DNA from: Balaenoptera acutorostrata
Taxonomy: Eukaryota; Chordata; Mammalia; Artiodactyla; Balaenopteridae
Direction: 5' to 3'
DNA length: 64,000 bases
NCBI RefSeq assembly: GCF_949987535.1
Contig: NC_080082.1
Coordinates: forward strand, 27,259,164 to 27,323,163
The position numbers were made by a program, and so were the translations under genes. Of this stretch, positions 43,151 through 55,843 are shown piece after piece. Position 1 is the first letter of the stretch, and every line of letters starts with the position of its first letter. The notes under the pieces were generated by a model. It worked only from the letters and a program-made list of their open reading frames with translations. It did not search any database and had not been told where the DNA came from.

Positions 43151-43593
43151 TAAAGTTTTACTTTTAGAGTATATTAGTTGATTAATAAACCTATGTGCAC
43201 ATAAGAATTCCAGGACCACACAGTAAGTCTTTGGCTTCCTAGGAGTCCACAGAACACACTTTGGGAGCCAAATCCAATATCCTCAGAATAGTAAAGAGGG
43301 AAAAAGAAGTGCAGGGAGGGGAAACGACTTTCCCGAGGTTACACAGAAAGTTAGGGGCACAGCCTGGTTCTGGGCCTGGGTTTCTGAATTCCTCAATGGG
43401 CTTTTTGCAATGTGCCTCCCTGGTCATCCTCCCATCAGGGTAGAGCCACCAAAGTCATACCAAAGCCTGGGTGCCCAGGGAGCCAGAAGGTTTGGAGCTT
43501 AGGCATTGCTGATGGTATGGAAGGAGATCAGAATTTAGATTTAGGCTGTCAGTGAGTTGCTTTGGATAAGACAGTCAAAACTACTGTAAATTG

Positions 43594-43709
43594 GGAATTC
43601 CCTGGTGGTCCAGTGGTTAGGACTCCATGCTTCCACTGCAGGGGGAATGGGTTCGATCGGGGAACTAAGATCCCGCATGCTATGCAACGCAGCCAAAACA
43701 CAACAAAAC
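43594..43709 (+). mobile_element. short CHR-type SINE
   Basis: Perfect 17-bp target-site duplication aaaactactgtaaattg at 43577-43593 and 43710-43726, suggesting a comparatively recent insertion. The B-box region is shortened ('gggttcgatcggggaac'). Confidence 0.94.
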
Positions 43710-43729
43710 AAAACTACTGTAAATTGAAG

Positions 43730-44630
43730 TTACTGACTCTCTGATAAATGGGACTGAAAAACAAGAACACTGAATAAAAAGGCCTTGTATCTCTTCATTC
43801 AAGCACCAAACATTTTATAACACAGTTTGCACAGATCTCAAAGTCTCAAAGTCCTTTGTCTTCTAGGTATTTTTGCCTCCACCCCAAGCCAATTCAATAA
43901 GGCTTTTGTTTCCTAGCACTTACATTTCCCTCTCCAGGCTATTTTGGGAAACAATTAAAAGAGTTTGTATAGTTCTTCCAGAGCATGGGAAGCACAATTA
44001 ATTGGGGGTGAAGGATTGGAAGAAGGCTGAGGAAAGAGGCCAGGTGAGTAATTAACAGCTGGTAAAAATATCCTGTTTCTAAATATGTTTGAACCTCAGA
44101 ACACATAATTGCTGAGTTACAAGGTGATGCAGTGAGTCCTTTGTGAAGGTCTCTAGTAAACTAGTTTGTCTGGGCATGATTTCCAACTATGTCTTTCAGT
44201 AAAGTGAAAAAAGTACACTAAGTGATCTCCATTAACCCTTCCAATTTGTAAACATTCTATGAGTCTCTCTCTTTTCTAGCAGGGATAGAAGCCACCTAGA
44301 ATTCTTGACAACACACAGTTGAAGGACTCTGATCTCCAGGCTATTTATTGTGTGAATCCTGCAGGTACTAGGCTAAGTCCCCAAGGCACGTCAAATCCTA
44401 GCAGTGGTGTTGGTGTAGTTGGGGCTGAGGATGGGGGGTGGGAGGGTGGCACTGGCAGTGGGCAGAAGGGTCTCCCAGAGCAGCCTCAGTATAAAGACAG
44501 GCGGAAGTGGGGAAAGGCAACACAGCTTTATTTCATTCAACTGACTTTACTTTAGGAGATCTATGTCTGAGACCTGAATTAATCGTAGAATTACAGAATT
44601 GATCTTAGATAGTTGACCTCTATGGGTGTC
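43730..44630. other. no gene recognised
   Basis: Intergenic sequence without a convincing repeat family or exon. Confidence 0.4.
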
Positions 44631-44639
44631 ATTATCTGT

Positions 44640-45250
44640 CTCCTTTTAAAAAATTTTTATTTTAAATTATACAAATAAAACATGACTACGTCCTCTTTGC
44701 AAAAAGTTCAAATAATATAGTAATACACAAAACAAAAAGCAAAAGCTCCCTTTACCCTTCCTCATTCCACTCCCCTCCCTGGGGATAACCACTGGTGTCA
44801 GTTTGGGGAAAGGATGTATCTTTTCAAATCTTTTTATGCATTTATTTATATGTAAATACAAATACAGTTATTTTCTCCTACACAAATGGTAACATACTGA
44901 TTATACCATCAGTTTTTTTGTTTTGTTTTTTCTTTTTCTGCACTTAACTTTTAAATTTAACAATAAATCTTTGAATTATTCCATATCAGTACCTATAGAC
45001 TACCTCACGGTTTTTAAAAACTCTGTAGTATTCCATTGTATGACAGTACCATACACTTATTTATCCTCTTCCCTATTGTGTCCAATCTTTTGGGACTCCA
45101 TTAACAATGCATCAGTGAATATCTTTATATATTCATCTCTGTACAAATCTGCAATATTCACCTGTGGAATAAATTCCTAGACACTGGGTCAATGGGTCTG
45201 TGCATTTTCAGTTTTGATAAATTTGGCCAAAATTCTGCTATCCACAGAGG
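44640..45250. repeat. old LINE/L1 3' end-type sequence
   Basis: 'ttaaattatacaaataaaac', 'ggggataaccactggtgtca', 'tctgtagtattccattgtat' and 'aataaattcctagacactgg' are typical of L1M 3' ends. Confidence 0.55.
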
Positions 45251-45579
45251 TTTTAGCAATTTTATACAGCAACAAGGTATAGAAGGGACTTATTCCTCAT
45301 CCTTGGTCTGTTTAGGGGGCCTTCTATCACTAATATTATAATGTTTTAAGTCCATTTCTCCATTTCCTGATTTTTCAACATTTATTTGCTCACATGTCTA
45401 CCATGTGCCAGGCACTGTGCTAGGTGCTGGGATACAGCTATGAACAGGACTGAAGCAACTCTTGCCCTTGCTGTATGTGGGGTCCCTGGGTATCCTACAG
45501 TTATTTGAAATCACCACTCAGTAAATGTTTGCTGAAAGAGTTAGCCTCCAACCAAGGAATGGGCAGGTGTCAAAAAGTA

Positions 45580-45890
45580 TTTCTAGGACGTTAGTGAAAT
45601 AAGCCAGTCACAAAAAGACAAATTCTTCATGATTCCACCTATATGAGGTATGTAAAGTAGTCAAACTCTTAGAAAATAGAAGGGTGGTTGCCAAGGATTG
45701 GAAGGAGGAGATGGGGAGTTGTTTGATGGGCATACAGTTTCAGTTTTGCAAGATAAAAAAGTTCTAGAGATCAGTTGCACAATAATATGCATATAGTTTT
45801 AACACTACTATGCGGTACACTTAAAAACAGCTAAGATGGTAATTTTTATGCTATGTGTTTTTACCATAATTTTTTTTTTTAAGTATTTTT
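45580..45890. repeat. old L1 3'-region fragment
   Basis: 'tgaaataagccagtcacaaa', 'atgattccacctatatgagg' and 'gaagggtggttgccaagg' are L1 3' region phrases. Confidence 0.6.
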
Positions 45891-46209
45891 AGGCACAAAA
45901 GATAGTATGAAAGAGATGGCTAGGAGACAAGCAACCCAGCATAGCCTCAGGACGGGGTGATGAGGATACAGTTTTTTCAAAATTTAAAAGAGCCACCAGT
46001 CAACACTTCCTTCCACTCCTCCCACACTCAGCTAGGAACACGCGACCACAAAATCTTTAAAAAAATATGTTTCTCTATTCTTTCTCCCGAGAGCTAAGGG
46101 CATAAGTATTCTTTCTGATACCACTTCCAGGGACTAAGCCAAAAAGAGACTGAGCTTCCTACCTCTCTGTAAGGAGTCCCTTCTTCAACAGGCAGAAATA
46201 GATGGGAAA

Positions 46210-46440
46210 GTTCTCTTGACGAAAGTGAGGCGGGATAGGACCAAACGGGAACCTGGGGGACTACGTTCTCCAGCACGCATTACTCCTCCTAGGGCGCAGT
46301 CAGTGACGGAAGAACTCGCACTACTTTTGCGACAGGAACGGGGAGGGGAAACCACATATCCCAGGATGCAAAGCGCCACCACTCTAGTTACAGGCTGGCT
46401 TGCTTTCTCGTAGCTGGCGTTCCCCGCCAAATAGACAAGG
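46210..46440. promoter_or_regulatory. upstream promoter-like block with two ZNF143-like motifs
   Basis: actacgttctccagcacgc at 46260-46278 and accacatatcccaggatgc at 46351-46369 both resemble the ZNF143/THAP11 consensus (ACTACAATTCCCAGCATGC). An ETS/CRE-like tgacggaag lies between them (about 46303). Unmethylated-type CpGs are frequent. It lies about 0.7 kb before the inferred CNOT1 start and may serve that promoter or a divergent transcript. Confidence 0.5.
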
Positions 46441-46464
46441 CGGGCGGGGGTGGGGGGGGTGGGG
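46439..46464 (+). promoter_or_regulatory. G-quadruplex-prone tract
   Basis: G runs of 3, 5, 8 and 4 separated by single bases meet the four-tract G3+ rule. Located between the two promoter blocks. Confidence 0.6.
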
Positions 46465-46639
46465 AAATGTTTAAGATTGGGAAGCCCGGTGGTCTACCAG
46501 ACTTGACAATTCGAAAGAGGAAGGAGAGTATTGGAAGGCTGTTTTTCCCTCTCACTCAGAGTAGTGCCCGCACAAGGTGGCGAGGATCTAAGAACCCTCT
46601 CCTTTATTTATTGTTTCTCAGAGGCAATGCCAGACCCCC

Positions 46640-46934
46640 ATTGGTCGACGACCTCGAGGGCAGGTGGGAAGTCCGTAAAACCCCAAATCGAAGTTATCTG
46701 CGTCTCCCCATTGGCCCTCGCCTCGAGCGCAGGCGCAAGGGCTCCTACTCCCGTCCCTGGGGACTGGTGAGCGGCAATTGGCCAAAGCCCGCGAAGTAGG
46801 AGTCTGGATTGGTAGTTGCTAGCAGGAGCCTGGTTTCTTCCTTGACTTCTGCAAGTGATAGTGTGTGATTGGTTTAAATCCGCGGGCACCCGTCGGTGAC
46901 TGGGCAGGAGCCACGGGGGGGGTACGATCATTGG
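46640..46934 (+). promoter_or_regulatory. array of six inverted CCAAT boxes
   Basis: ATTGG at 46640-46644, 46710-46714, 46777-46781, 46808-46812, 46868-46872 and 46930-46934, all in the same orientation. Spacings are 70, 67, 31, 60 and 62 bp. Typical NF-Y sites. Confidence 0.7.
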
Positions 46935-47029
46935 CTGGTGCTGGGGCCCTCCTTCCTCGGGCGGGCAGCGAATGATGAAATGGGAACGGGGAGGGGAAAG
47001 GCCGCGACGTGAGCGCGCGACCTCCGGCG

Positions 47030-47134
47030 CCATTTTGTAGAGAAACAAGCGGAGTTAACCGAAGAGGGGTCGAGGAGAGCCGGAGTCGGGGATCCAGGAG
47101 TTTCCTGTGTCCAGCGCCGCCGGAGCCGCCTAAG
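47030..47134 (+). other. CNOT1: non-coding first exon, probably CNOT1 exon 1
   Basis: Transcription start is inferred at or just after the YY1-like motif; the exon ends in taag|gtgagg, a strong donor, at 47134/47135. No start codon opens a recognisable protein, matching a 5' UTR exon. The gene call rests on position next to SLC38A7 rather than on coding sequence, because no CNOT1 coding exon lies in the window. The exact 5' end is a guess. Confidence 0.6.
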
Positions 47135-50100
47135 GTGAGGTGGGCTGGGGTCGGGTGCTGGGGCCGGCGGGCGGTGTCAGCTACGGAAAGCGGGTGCCGG
47201 TGCGGGAAGGAACGGGGGTGGTCCTGGGGCCACTGGGAGCGTTTCCCGGCGCTCCGCTGTGTGAGGGGCAGTCGGGACGGGGAAGTGGAGAGGCGAGAGC
47301 GGGAGGACTCTCTCCCCTCGGCTGTAGAGTCTTCGGGCTCTGAAGAGGCCGAGGAGAAGCCTCCACAAAACGGAGGGCAGAGCGCGGGATGAGACCCGGG
47401 ATGGCCCCCGGCCCGGGCCTGGAGGCTCTGAGGGCGGCGGTGGGGGCGGCTGGGCCTCGGTTCGCGTGGACTGCACCCTTCTCAGACCCCACGAGCTCCT
47501 CAACTGCCGGATGGGTGCAGCGGGCATCGGCCCCGGAGGCCTAGCTCCGGGGGCGAGGGGCCCGTGTTTGGAGTACAGGCTCCCAGTTCCTCTGGGCGGA
47601 CCTGGAACTGCCAGTCCCCTCCCCCGCCCCCAGCACGTTGTCAAACCCCGGGTGTTTCGGGTGTCCGCCGGTGGGAGGGGCGGGCGGGAGAGAGCACTTC
47701 CTCATTACTTCTTGCCACAGGTTTTGTTCCACTCGCGCGCCCGGGCGCTCACTCCGTCTCCAAAGTCGGCCCCCACCCACCGGGCCCCGTGTCTGTGCTG
47801 TAGTGGCGGTTCCGCTAATCCGTGGGAAGTGCCCGCTTCCTAGCCGAGCACTTGTAGGCCTCAGCGCTGGTGAGAGAGAGACTTACTACAGGTCTTACTA
47901 GAGGGTTCCGTAAGGCCAAACGCACAGGTGTTCTTTTTCAGTACCACCCCCTCTGCAGATTTCACCCCACCGGGCTCCCACAGAGGAGTACTCTCACTAG
48001 GATGAAGCTTTAATGCTTAATATCTGTGGGTTTGGAAATGTTGTGTTTAAAGTAAACTTCGAGCAGAAACCTTGCCCTTAGAAGTCATTCAAACGTTAGT
48101 TTTTAGGGCTCTAATAAAAAGTACTTTTTTCCTGAAAGTGAGTAATAGCACTTAGTCTTCCTCTTTATTTCTCTAAAATTCGATTGCCTTGGGGAGTTTA
48201 TTTGACCAGTTAATAATTGAGTGTAGTTGATTACCATTTGCGAAAAAAATTCTGAACATTTGCCTCATGATAGTCCGTTGGATAGGAGTAGGGATACACG
48301 GATGAAAAAATGGTTGGACACGTACAAAATCAGGAAATAGGTCAAACAGATTAAGAACAAACGTGTTTGTGTAGAAGTATTTGGGTTTAATGTGCTCAGG
48401 TTGACATTCCTACCCATCCAAAGATTGGCAGTGTAGTATTTTAGCTATTAATAAAATATATGGTATCAGTTTAAATAATCCTGTTGTAGGACACTGCAGA
48501 TTGTTATCTTGTCTGAGGAGAAAATGAGCTGATGATACATGAAGTTTTAGACATCTGGTTGTGCTTTGACTGAAAAGGTCCCATGATGATAAAACTTGTT
48601 TAGAGAGTTGGTCCCTTTTCAACAAGTGGGAGCCCAAGTCCTTCCGTGGAAACTTAAGTCTAGAATCAAGGCACCAAGATTTGACCATCAATAACAAAGT
48701 ATTACCCTTTCTTGCCTAAGATCCTAATCTTAGAAGTTTTAAGGCAGCCTTTTGTGGCATTATGGTGGAACAGAACTGAAATGCTTTTGGTTTGTAACTC
48801 ACTCGAATGGATCTCTGGCTTAGCTTCTTTCTTTATGGTCTCTTAAATTTCTTCTGGGGTTTTACATCCCAATCTCTTTAATATGGATCTTGTCAGGCTA
48901 AGTACTGTGATGTCCTCCTAACTTTGGGTTAAGTCATTAAAAAAGCAAAAACAATTGTGAGGACAGAAGAAGAAATGCTTCCTATTTCTTGACAACATGT
49001 TTAAAGACTAATCGCAAATTATCCTTGCTTTTTTCAAGTATGTTTTTGGTTAGATTCTGATCTAGTTATGAAAAGCTTTCTTTTTAGCCAATTTAAATTT
49101 ACGAACTTGAGTCTTTATTTCATTCTACCACGTAACAGATCTTTGGTACTCAATACCTTGGAAGAGAATTTATTACAATTTTAATTGAATGCTCAGATAT
49201 TTCAAGACACTTACTTTTCATGAGAAGTTTATGATTCTTGAATTAACAAAAACAGTACCTGCTATGAACTTGGTATATTCTTTTGTAAAAGAACAAAGCT
49301 AACTTTCAAGTCAGTTCATGTTATTAGTTGAAGAATTTCTTAACCAGCCCTCTGATCAAACTGAACTTCCTGCTGGGAAGTTTCAAAATGGCATCCTACT
49401 GAGTCTTATTTTAAGACCTTATATAAAGAAAGATCCAGCAGTTCCTTTTCTGTTTGCTCACAATTTTTAAGAAGCATGTTTCAAAACTAAAATGGGCTCA
49501 AAACCTTTTGCACCCTATATGTACACAGTAGTTAATTTTAACGTACTTTTCATTCATACATTTGCAAGAATGTAGCAAAGCAAATAAAGCAAATTATTCG
49601 TTGGAAAGCATTGTTTGAGAAGTCACTAATTAGAGGTGTAGACTTAATCTGAAATCCTGTGTTGAGATTGGAAGGAAATGCAGCCTTTGGGAGTGTGGAG
49701 CGTAGGTTTAAGAAATGCATTTCTGGGGGAAAGAAATGCATTTCTGTCTTTAATGCTGGAAGGCTCAGGATACACCTCTAGGCTAAATTAAAATGTTGAA
49801 TGAGATGTTAAACTGTCTGCAGGAGAGGTGTTGGTTTTATTGTTGTGCTTTTTGGGTTTTTTTGTTTTTTGGACTAATTTTATGAAATGTAACATGGAAT
49901 GAAAGCATATTGTGAAAGACACTATTTTATTGCTCTTAAACTTCATATTAAGAGCTCAGCATTTTCCCTTTCAGATAATTAGTTTGAAAGTTTGTCACCT
50001 TGGATTTAGAGTTCTTAGTTTTGAAATGCAATGTTACTTTTAAATTTTTTGGTAGACTGATTATAAGAATAGTTACTCCTTTGTTTCAGACCCTGTCGTT

Positions 50101-51565
50101 TCTGCAATAGCTTTCTAACTAATCTCCAGTATCTTTTCCCCATCATTTGTTTATTGGATTTCTTTGTTACATAAGTAATATGTGAATATATTCTAATTGT
50201 AAATGATTCTGGGAATACAGTTAGTTCTTTACATTAATGCCAAATTGTCTACTAAATCATTGGTTTGAAACTAGGCATCCTATATGCCAAAGTGTTTCAA
50301 GTACCTTGGCCTGGAGCTTATTGTGTAAGTATTGATCCCTCCATACTTATAGCAGCATATTACAACTTAGGCTTTAGTTAAAAGACGGTTGCACAGTGGT
50401 TCCCAAATACATTTTTGCCCCTTTATCTGGAATGTCATCATCTGTATCTACCAAAACATTATCCATCATTCTAGTTCATACTCAGATGTACTGTCTATAA
50501 TCTTTTCCCTGACTTCCCTAAGCAAAATTGATTTCTTACATTCCTCTTGGGTAGTTTCACTTACCTTTACCATGTATTGCCTTATAAGTTGTCTCATTTT
50601 ATAGTAGGTAAGAAGTCTCCCATCCTCCAAACATATACATACAGTTGCCCTGAATTGTAATTGAATAATACTTCATTTGTTACACTTGGGTAGATTTATA
50701 GAACATGGCGTTTTTGGAAAACAGTACACCCTGGTTTTCTTTTGAGGGCACAGACTGTTTTTCTTGGAGCTATGTACTTATAATTCTGTTGACATCTTTT
50801 AGAAGGTTAAACTGAAATCTAGTCATACAGAATTATGGTATCATCTGTAGGAAATTGAAGCCCAGGAAAGTGAGGTGACTTCCTTAGTTTAATGTTAGAC
50901 CAGGTTTTCCTACTCCAGCCTAATGGTGATTCTGTCTTTCCATACTGCTGAAGTTCAGTACAAGGAAAAGTTCTATGAATCTGATCATTCATCAAAAAGG
51001 TGAGAATAATCTATGATCAGCCACTTATTTTTGGAGGACAAGACACAAGATTTGAGTTTTTCATCTCTTCAGTGTGAAAATATAAAACTGTAGTCTGACA
51101 AAAAGATAGTCTTTTGCAATTATTGGGAATGGTCGTTACTTAACCTCAGTATAATAAACTTGCATTTCCATTGAGGCCTTCAAAGGATGGAGCGACTTAA
51201 GTTTTAAAGTGTTCTTCAGCACTGTAAATTGAATTGTGACAGATAATTTGAGTAAGTTTTCTTCTGGTGTAGTTACAGTTTTAAGATAAAGTAGCTCCTT
51301 TAAGAAGGTACTCTGTTATTATTTTTTAGTCATCTTAAATACATAGTGCATAGTTTTATAATTTTACACATGCTACTGGGAAGATGCTTCTGAGTATTCA
51401 GTTGATTTCAGATCAAGAACTTGGTTCTTTTCTGATTTTGGAGTAAGCATGCTTTTTGGGCTCTTTTCACTTCTTCAGTTTTTAAAAATGAATGGTTGTT
51501 TGCTGATACAATTGTTTAAACTATGCTGATGTACAGATTGTAGTAATTCTTCTAAAATTGTGAAG

Positions 51566-51700
51566 TGACTTCCCTGGCGATCCAGTGGTTAAGACTCTGC
51601 GCTTCCACTTCAGGGGTTGCGGGTTCGATCCCTGTTGGGGAACTAGGATCCCACATGCTGAGTGGCCAAAAAATAAGTAAATAAGTAAAATAAGGTGAAA
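51566..51700 (+). mobile_element. short CHR-type SINE
   Basis: Target-site duplication taaaattgtgaag at 51553-51565 and 51701-51713; (AAGTAAAT)n tail. Confidence 0.93.
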
Positions 51701-51771
51701 TAAAATTGTGAAGCTATCCACACAAGGCTATTAAATGTGCTTTAAAAGTTAGTATTAAGGTTCTGTTGCCC

Positions 51772-51889
51772 TTTTTTTGGCCACACTGCGCAGCATGTGG
51801 GATCTTAGTTCCCTGACCCCAGGGATCGAACCCGTGCCCCCTGCATTGGAAGCGCAGAGTCTTAACCACTGGACCACCAGGGAAGTCCC
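51772..51889 (-). mobile_element. short CHR-type SINE, antisense
   Basis: Inverted B box 'agggatcgaacccgtgcccc', inverted head 'ggaccaccagggaagtccc'. Confidence 0.88.
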
Positions 51890-52499
51890 AGTCAACTCTT
51901 GATCCATTTGTTTTTATCCTTGGCAAAACTTTCATTTCAAACCGATTTATTACCTGTCGACCATAATGTCCTTGAATATTTCCTTATCCCTTGCCAGCTG
52001 GGTTCTAAAAAAAAGTTTTACACTAGACCTTTCTAAGCCCAGTAATACATAATTTGGGGATGTCCTTGATTTGGATTACTCATATTAGTGCTTTTTGTTC
52101 TTTAGGTAATGAAGAGGTAAGTGTACCATGTATATATATCCACTGTTATGGCATGGATATTTTAGGAATATTCCTGTTCCCTTTTCAAACAGACAATTAT
52201 ACCAAAGATTACAGAAGTTGAGGTTGTCTGTCCAAAGGTAAAATGTAAAAATTACTTGAAAGTATTTCATTTTGATTTTTGTCTTCAATCAGTAAGCCCT
52301 CAAAGGACTCTGGCAACCGCAAAACGTTGGTATGGTAACTTACTTTAATATAGTAACCTAGTTTTGGGATATTTGTGTATAGCTTTGTAGGGTTCGTCTG
52401 TGTTTGGGTTTTAGTCACTAATTCCCTCTTAATGTGCTGTTATCTACCTTGCTTTCTACCCTTGCTCCCCTGTAGTTTATTCTCAGTTCATCATCTGGA

Positions 52500-53120
52500 G
52501 TGATTCTTACATTTTTAAAAATTATATTGTGTCTTCTGTTCAAAACCACCCATTGATTCTCCATTTGTCTTTAGTAAAAGCCAAAGAAAGTCCTTTTATC
52601 ACCTACAGGATTTAGCCCCACCCTATACCTCTTCATATGTTCCCCCTTCTCCCCAACTTACTCTCTTCACTCTCCCCCTCACTAAGTTTACTTCAGCTAC
52701 ACTTGGCCTCCATGCTTTTTCTCACATATGCCATGTACTCTCTGAGGAAGCCTTTGCATTAACTGACAGTCCCTCTGTCTGGAACATTCTTCTCTCAGGT
52801 ATGTGCATGGCTAAACCCCTGAGCTCCTTAAAATCTCAAATACTACTTTCTCCATAAGGCTTACTCTGACCACCCTACTTTGCAATCTCCTCCCGCCCTC
52901 CTCACCCCCAGTGTGGTTCACCTTTACCCTTGCTATTTTTCCATAGTACTTAGTGTTTCTTAAAATGCTTGATAATTTTTTTTTTTTTTTGATAATTTTT
53001 TATGATTACTGTTTCCTTCCCCCATTGGGAATGCAGGGATGTATACATGGCTGTTCACTGATGTATCTCAAATACCTGACACATAGTAAGTACTCAACAA
53101 GTATTTGACTAGGTTAATAT
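52500..53120 (-). repeat. LINE2 3' end, antisense
   Basis: 'tctttagtaaaagccaaaga', 'ccctctgtctggaacattct', 'gcttactctgaccaccctac' and 'taagtactcaacaagtattt'. Contains a T-run near 52,977. Confidence 0.75.
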
Positions 53121-54384
53121 ACATAATAGTAGTGTGTAAACTGTTCTCTGATAAGTTTTGGTAGCCACTTCACATTAGCCGTATACTATTTCCTACCATT
53201 TGGTGGATTTAAGTTGTGCTTGGCTTTGTGTTAACTTTGTGGAAAGCCAAACTTGAGGTGTTGCATGTAGGGCCCACCCTGCAGAAAGTGGATGCAAAAG
53301 CTATTTTCTCAACAAGGACACTATTGATGTTTGGGCAGAATAGTTTATTGGTGGTGCTGTCCTCCTTCCTTGCAAGATGTTTATTGCATCTCTAATTCTC
53401 ATGGAATGCCAATGGCTCTCCCACTCCCACTTTCAAAATGCTTTTGGAGATGATATTGCCCTCTAGTTTATAAATACCAGTAAATACCCTTTTGGGGTTC
53501 ATATTTGTTGTCAGGGTGATTTTACTTAACTTTTATCCAACTATTGTTGGGGTAAGTCACAAGTTTACTTAAAATTATTTTAATTTTACAATAGCATATG
53601 TGAAAACACTACATATGGAAAAGGAATACCATGTTTCACTGATTCTAAAACAAATTTTTAACATTTTAACACCTCTGAAATTGGGATGTATCATGTCGGA
53701 AAAAATACTGCCAAATAAAGTTTGTAAGTGATACATAAAATAGTGATGCTATCACAATTAAAGACAAACCAACCTGAAATGAGATTATGGGCAATTATCT
53801 CCACCTTTGATGGGTGATGAAGGTAGAAGAAATTTACCAAACTTTGACTACATTTTGTTTTCTGTTAAGTCTAGTCAAATTGTAGTTTAGGGACCTAGAA
53901 ATTGAATATGGTATTGGACTTAGCAGGGTTATGGAAAATTTTTGATGCCCTCAGAGCTGGTTGTTTGGTTGGGAGTGGTGGCAAAGAAGAGATAGGGAAT
54001 AAACCCAAGGTATGTCCCCAGGCACTGATGAAAAGGATAATACACATGAAACAATAGAGAACAGTGTGATTAAATTTTAACAGTATGTGTCATGCATACT
54101 GAAGGGAAGGGAAGGTAGATCAGCACATCAACCTGTAGACAATCTGATGTGTTTGGAAGGTTTCAGAGGGGCTGGGGCTTGAGTTAGGCCCTGGTCTTAT
54201 TACCTGATGGTTTTGTCCTCTTTATGTGGGAGTCTTTGCTTGCCTTCTGGTGACCACTAACGTCCCTCTCTTGAAGGTATTAGGGATCTCCTAGTTGGTA
54301 ATTCTGATAATTTATAATAGTTTCTTTTTTTTTTTTTTATACCGCCAAATGTATGTCATAAGATCTCTCCCCCCATGGTTTTCA

Positions 54385-54915
54385 TAGACTATTATGGATG
54401 TATTAGTTATCAGTTGCTGCACAACAAATTACCCCCAAATTTAGCTGTTTAAAGCTTCTTTGCTTTTTATTATTTCACAGGCACAACCTGGCTAGATGCT
54501 TCTGACTCACTGTCTCTCACAAAGTTGCAGTGCAAGTATTCACAGGCCATACTCATCTCATGTCTGAAGGGTAGTGAGAAGGGTCTGAAGGGTACAAGCT
54601 TACTCATGTAGCAGTTGGCAGGTCTCAGATCCTTGCTGGCTATTGTTTGGGACGTATCAGTTCCATGCCACATTGTCCTCTCCACCGGGTTACTCACAAC
54701 ATAACTGCTTGCTTCTTTCTGTCAGAGCACAGGCTCGGAGAGAGGTAAAACAGAAGTTAGTCTTCTTGTAACTTAATCTTGGAAATGACTTTCTGTTCTC
54801 TTATTTTGAAGCCACGTTTAAGGTCCAGCCCACACTTAAGGGGAGCAGATTACTTAGAGGTGTAAATATTAGGCAGGGATCATTGGGGTTATTTTAGAGG
54901 CTGCCTACCACAGTG
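54385..54915. repeat. old interspersed repeat, family unassigned
   Basis: 'agttatcagttgctgcacaa' then 'caaattacccccaaatttag' and 'ttatttcacaggcacaacct' match a common ancient mammalian repeat. A related start recurs near 56,810. Confidence 0.45.
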
Positions 54916-55069
54916 GACAAAGATTCTTCCTTGGAGCTCTCTTAGGGATGCTATCTGTGTCTAGGTTTTTCTTATTACCGTTAAGAAGAGGACTCTCCTT
55001 GGTTTCTGATATTAATCACTGTTTCTTCCATCTCTCTGTCCACTCCTTATTTCCCTTTTTGACTTCTTT

Positions 55070-55843
55070 TATTTTTTTCTTATTGAAGTATAGTTGATTT
55101 ACAATGTTATATGAGTTTCAGGTGTACAACGTAGTGATTCAATGTTTTTATAGGTTATATTCTATTTAAAATTACTATAAAATATTGGCTATATTCCCTG
55201 TGCTGTACAATATATCCTTAGAGCTTATTTATTTTATACATAGTAGCTTGTACCTCTTAATCCCTTGCCCCTATCTTGCCCCTTGTCCCATCCGTCTCCA
55301 CCCTTTAACCACTAGTTTGTTCTATCTGCGAATCTGTTTCTGTTTTGTTATATTCATTTGTGTTTTTTTTAAGATTTCACATATAAGATAGCATACAGTA
55401 TTTGTCTTTGACTCCACTAAGCTTAATACCCTGTAGATCCATCCACGTTGTTGCAAATCGCAGAATTTCTTTTTTTTTTTTTTTTTTTTGGCTGAGCCAC
55501 ATGGCATGTGGGATCTTAGCTCCCCGACCAGGGATTGAACCCACGCCCCCAGCAGTGGGAGCACGGAGTCTTAACCACTGGACCACCAGGGAAGTCCCTC
55601 ATTTTTTTTATGGCTGAGTAATAGTCCATTTTATATATGTGTGTATATAAATGGACACATCTACTTTATCTGTTCCTCTGTTGATGGACACTTACGTTGC
55701 TTCCATATCTTGGCTGTTATAAATAATGCTGCTATGTGCTTTGAGGTGCATGTATCTTTTCGAACTAGGGTTTTAATTTTTTTCTGACATATACCTGTGA
55801 GTGGAATTGCTGGATCATATGGTAGTTCTGTATTTAGGGTTTT
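55070..55843 (-). mobile_element. L1 3' half, antisense, split by a SINE
   Basis: 'gtatagttgatttacaatg', 'tgagtttcaggtgtacaac', 'ctgtgctgtacaatatatcc' and 'tggctgagtaatagtccatt' are antisense L1 ORF2/3' UTR phrases. Confidence 0.85.
55470..55598 (-). mobile_element. short CHR-type SINE, antisense, inside L1
   Basis: T20 start, inverted B box 'agggattgaacccacgccc', inverted head 'ccaccagggaagtccc'. Confidence 0.9.

Larger units (their letters stand above)
46600..47840. promoter_or_regulatory. CNOT1: CpG-island promoter, probably CNOT1
   Basis: CpG dinucleotides are dense from about 46,630 to 47,830, in contrast to the CpG-poor flanks. Six ATTGG (inverted CCAAT) pentamers lie upstream of the inferred start. 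No TATA box is apparent. A YY1-like gccatttt lies at 47029-47036. By conserved order next to SLC38A7 in mammals this should drive CNOT1 (scaffold of the CCR4-NOT deadenylase) on the + strand. Confidence 0.7.

Noticed and set aside
42797..43219. 140-codon version of the ATP5MK retrocopy frame starting upstream
   Set aside because: The N-terminal 71 codons read through the 5' UTR copy, target-site duplication and MIR; the authentic start is the Met at 43006.
47466..47843. Open frames of 120-155 codons over the CpG island on both strands
   Set aside because: Stop-poor GC-rich promoter/intron sequence; no start context or homology.
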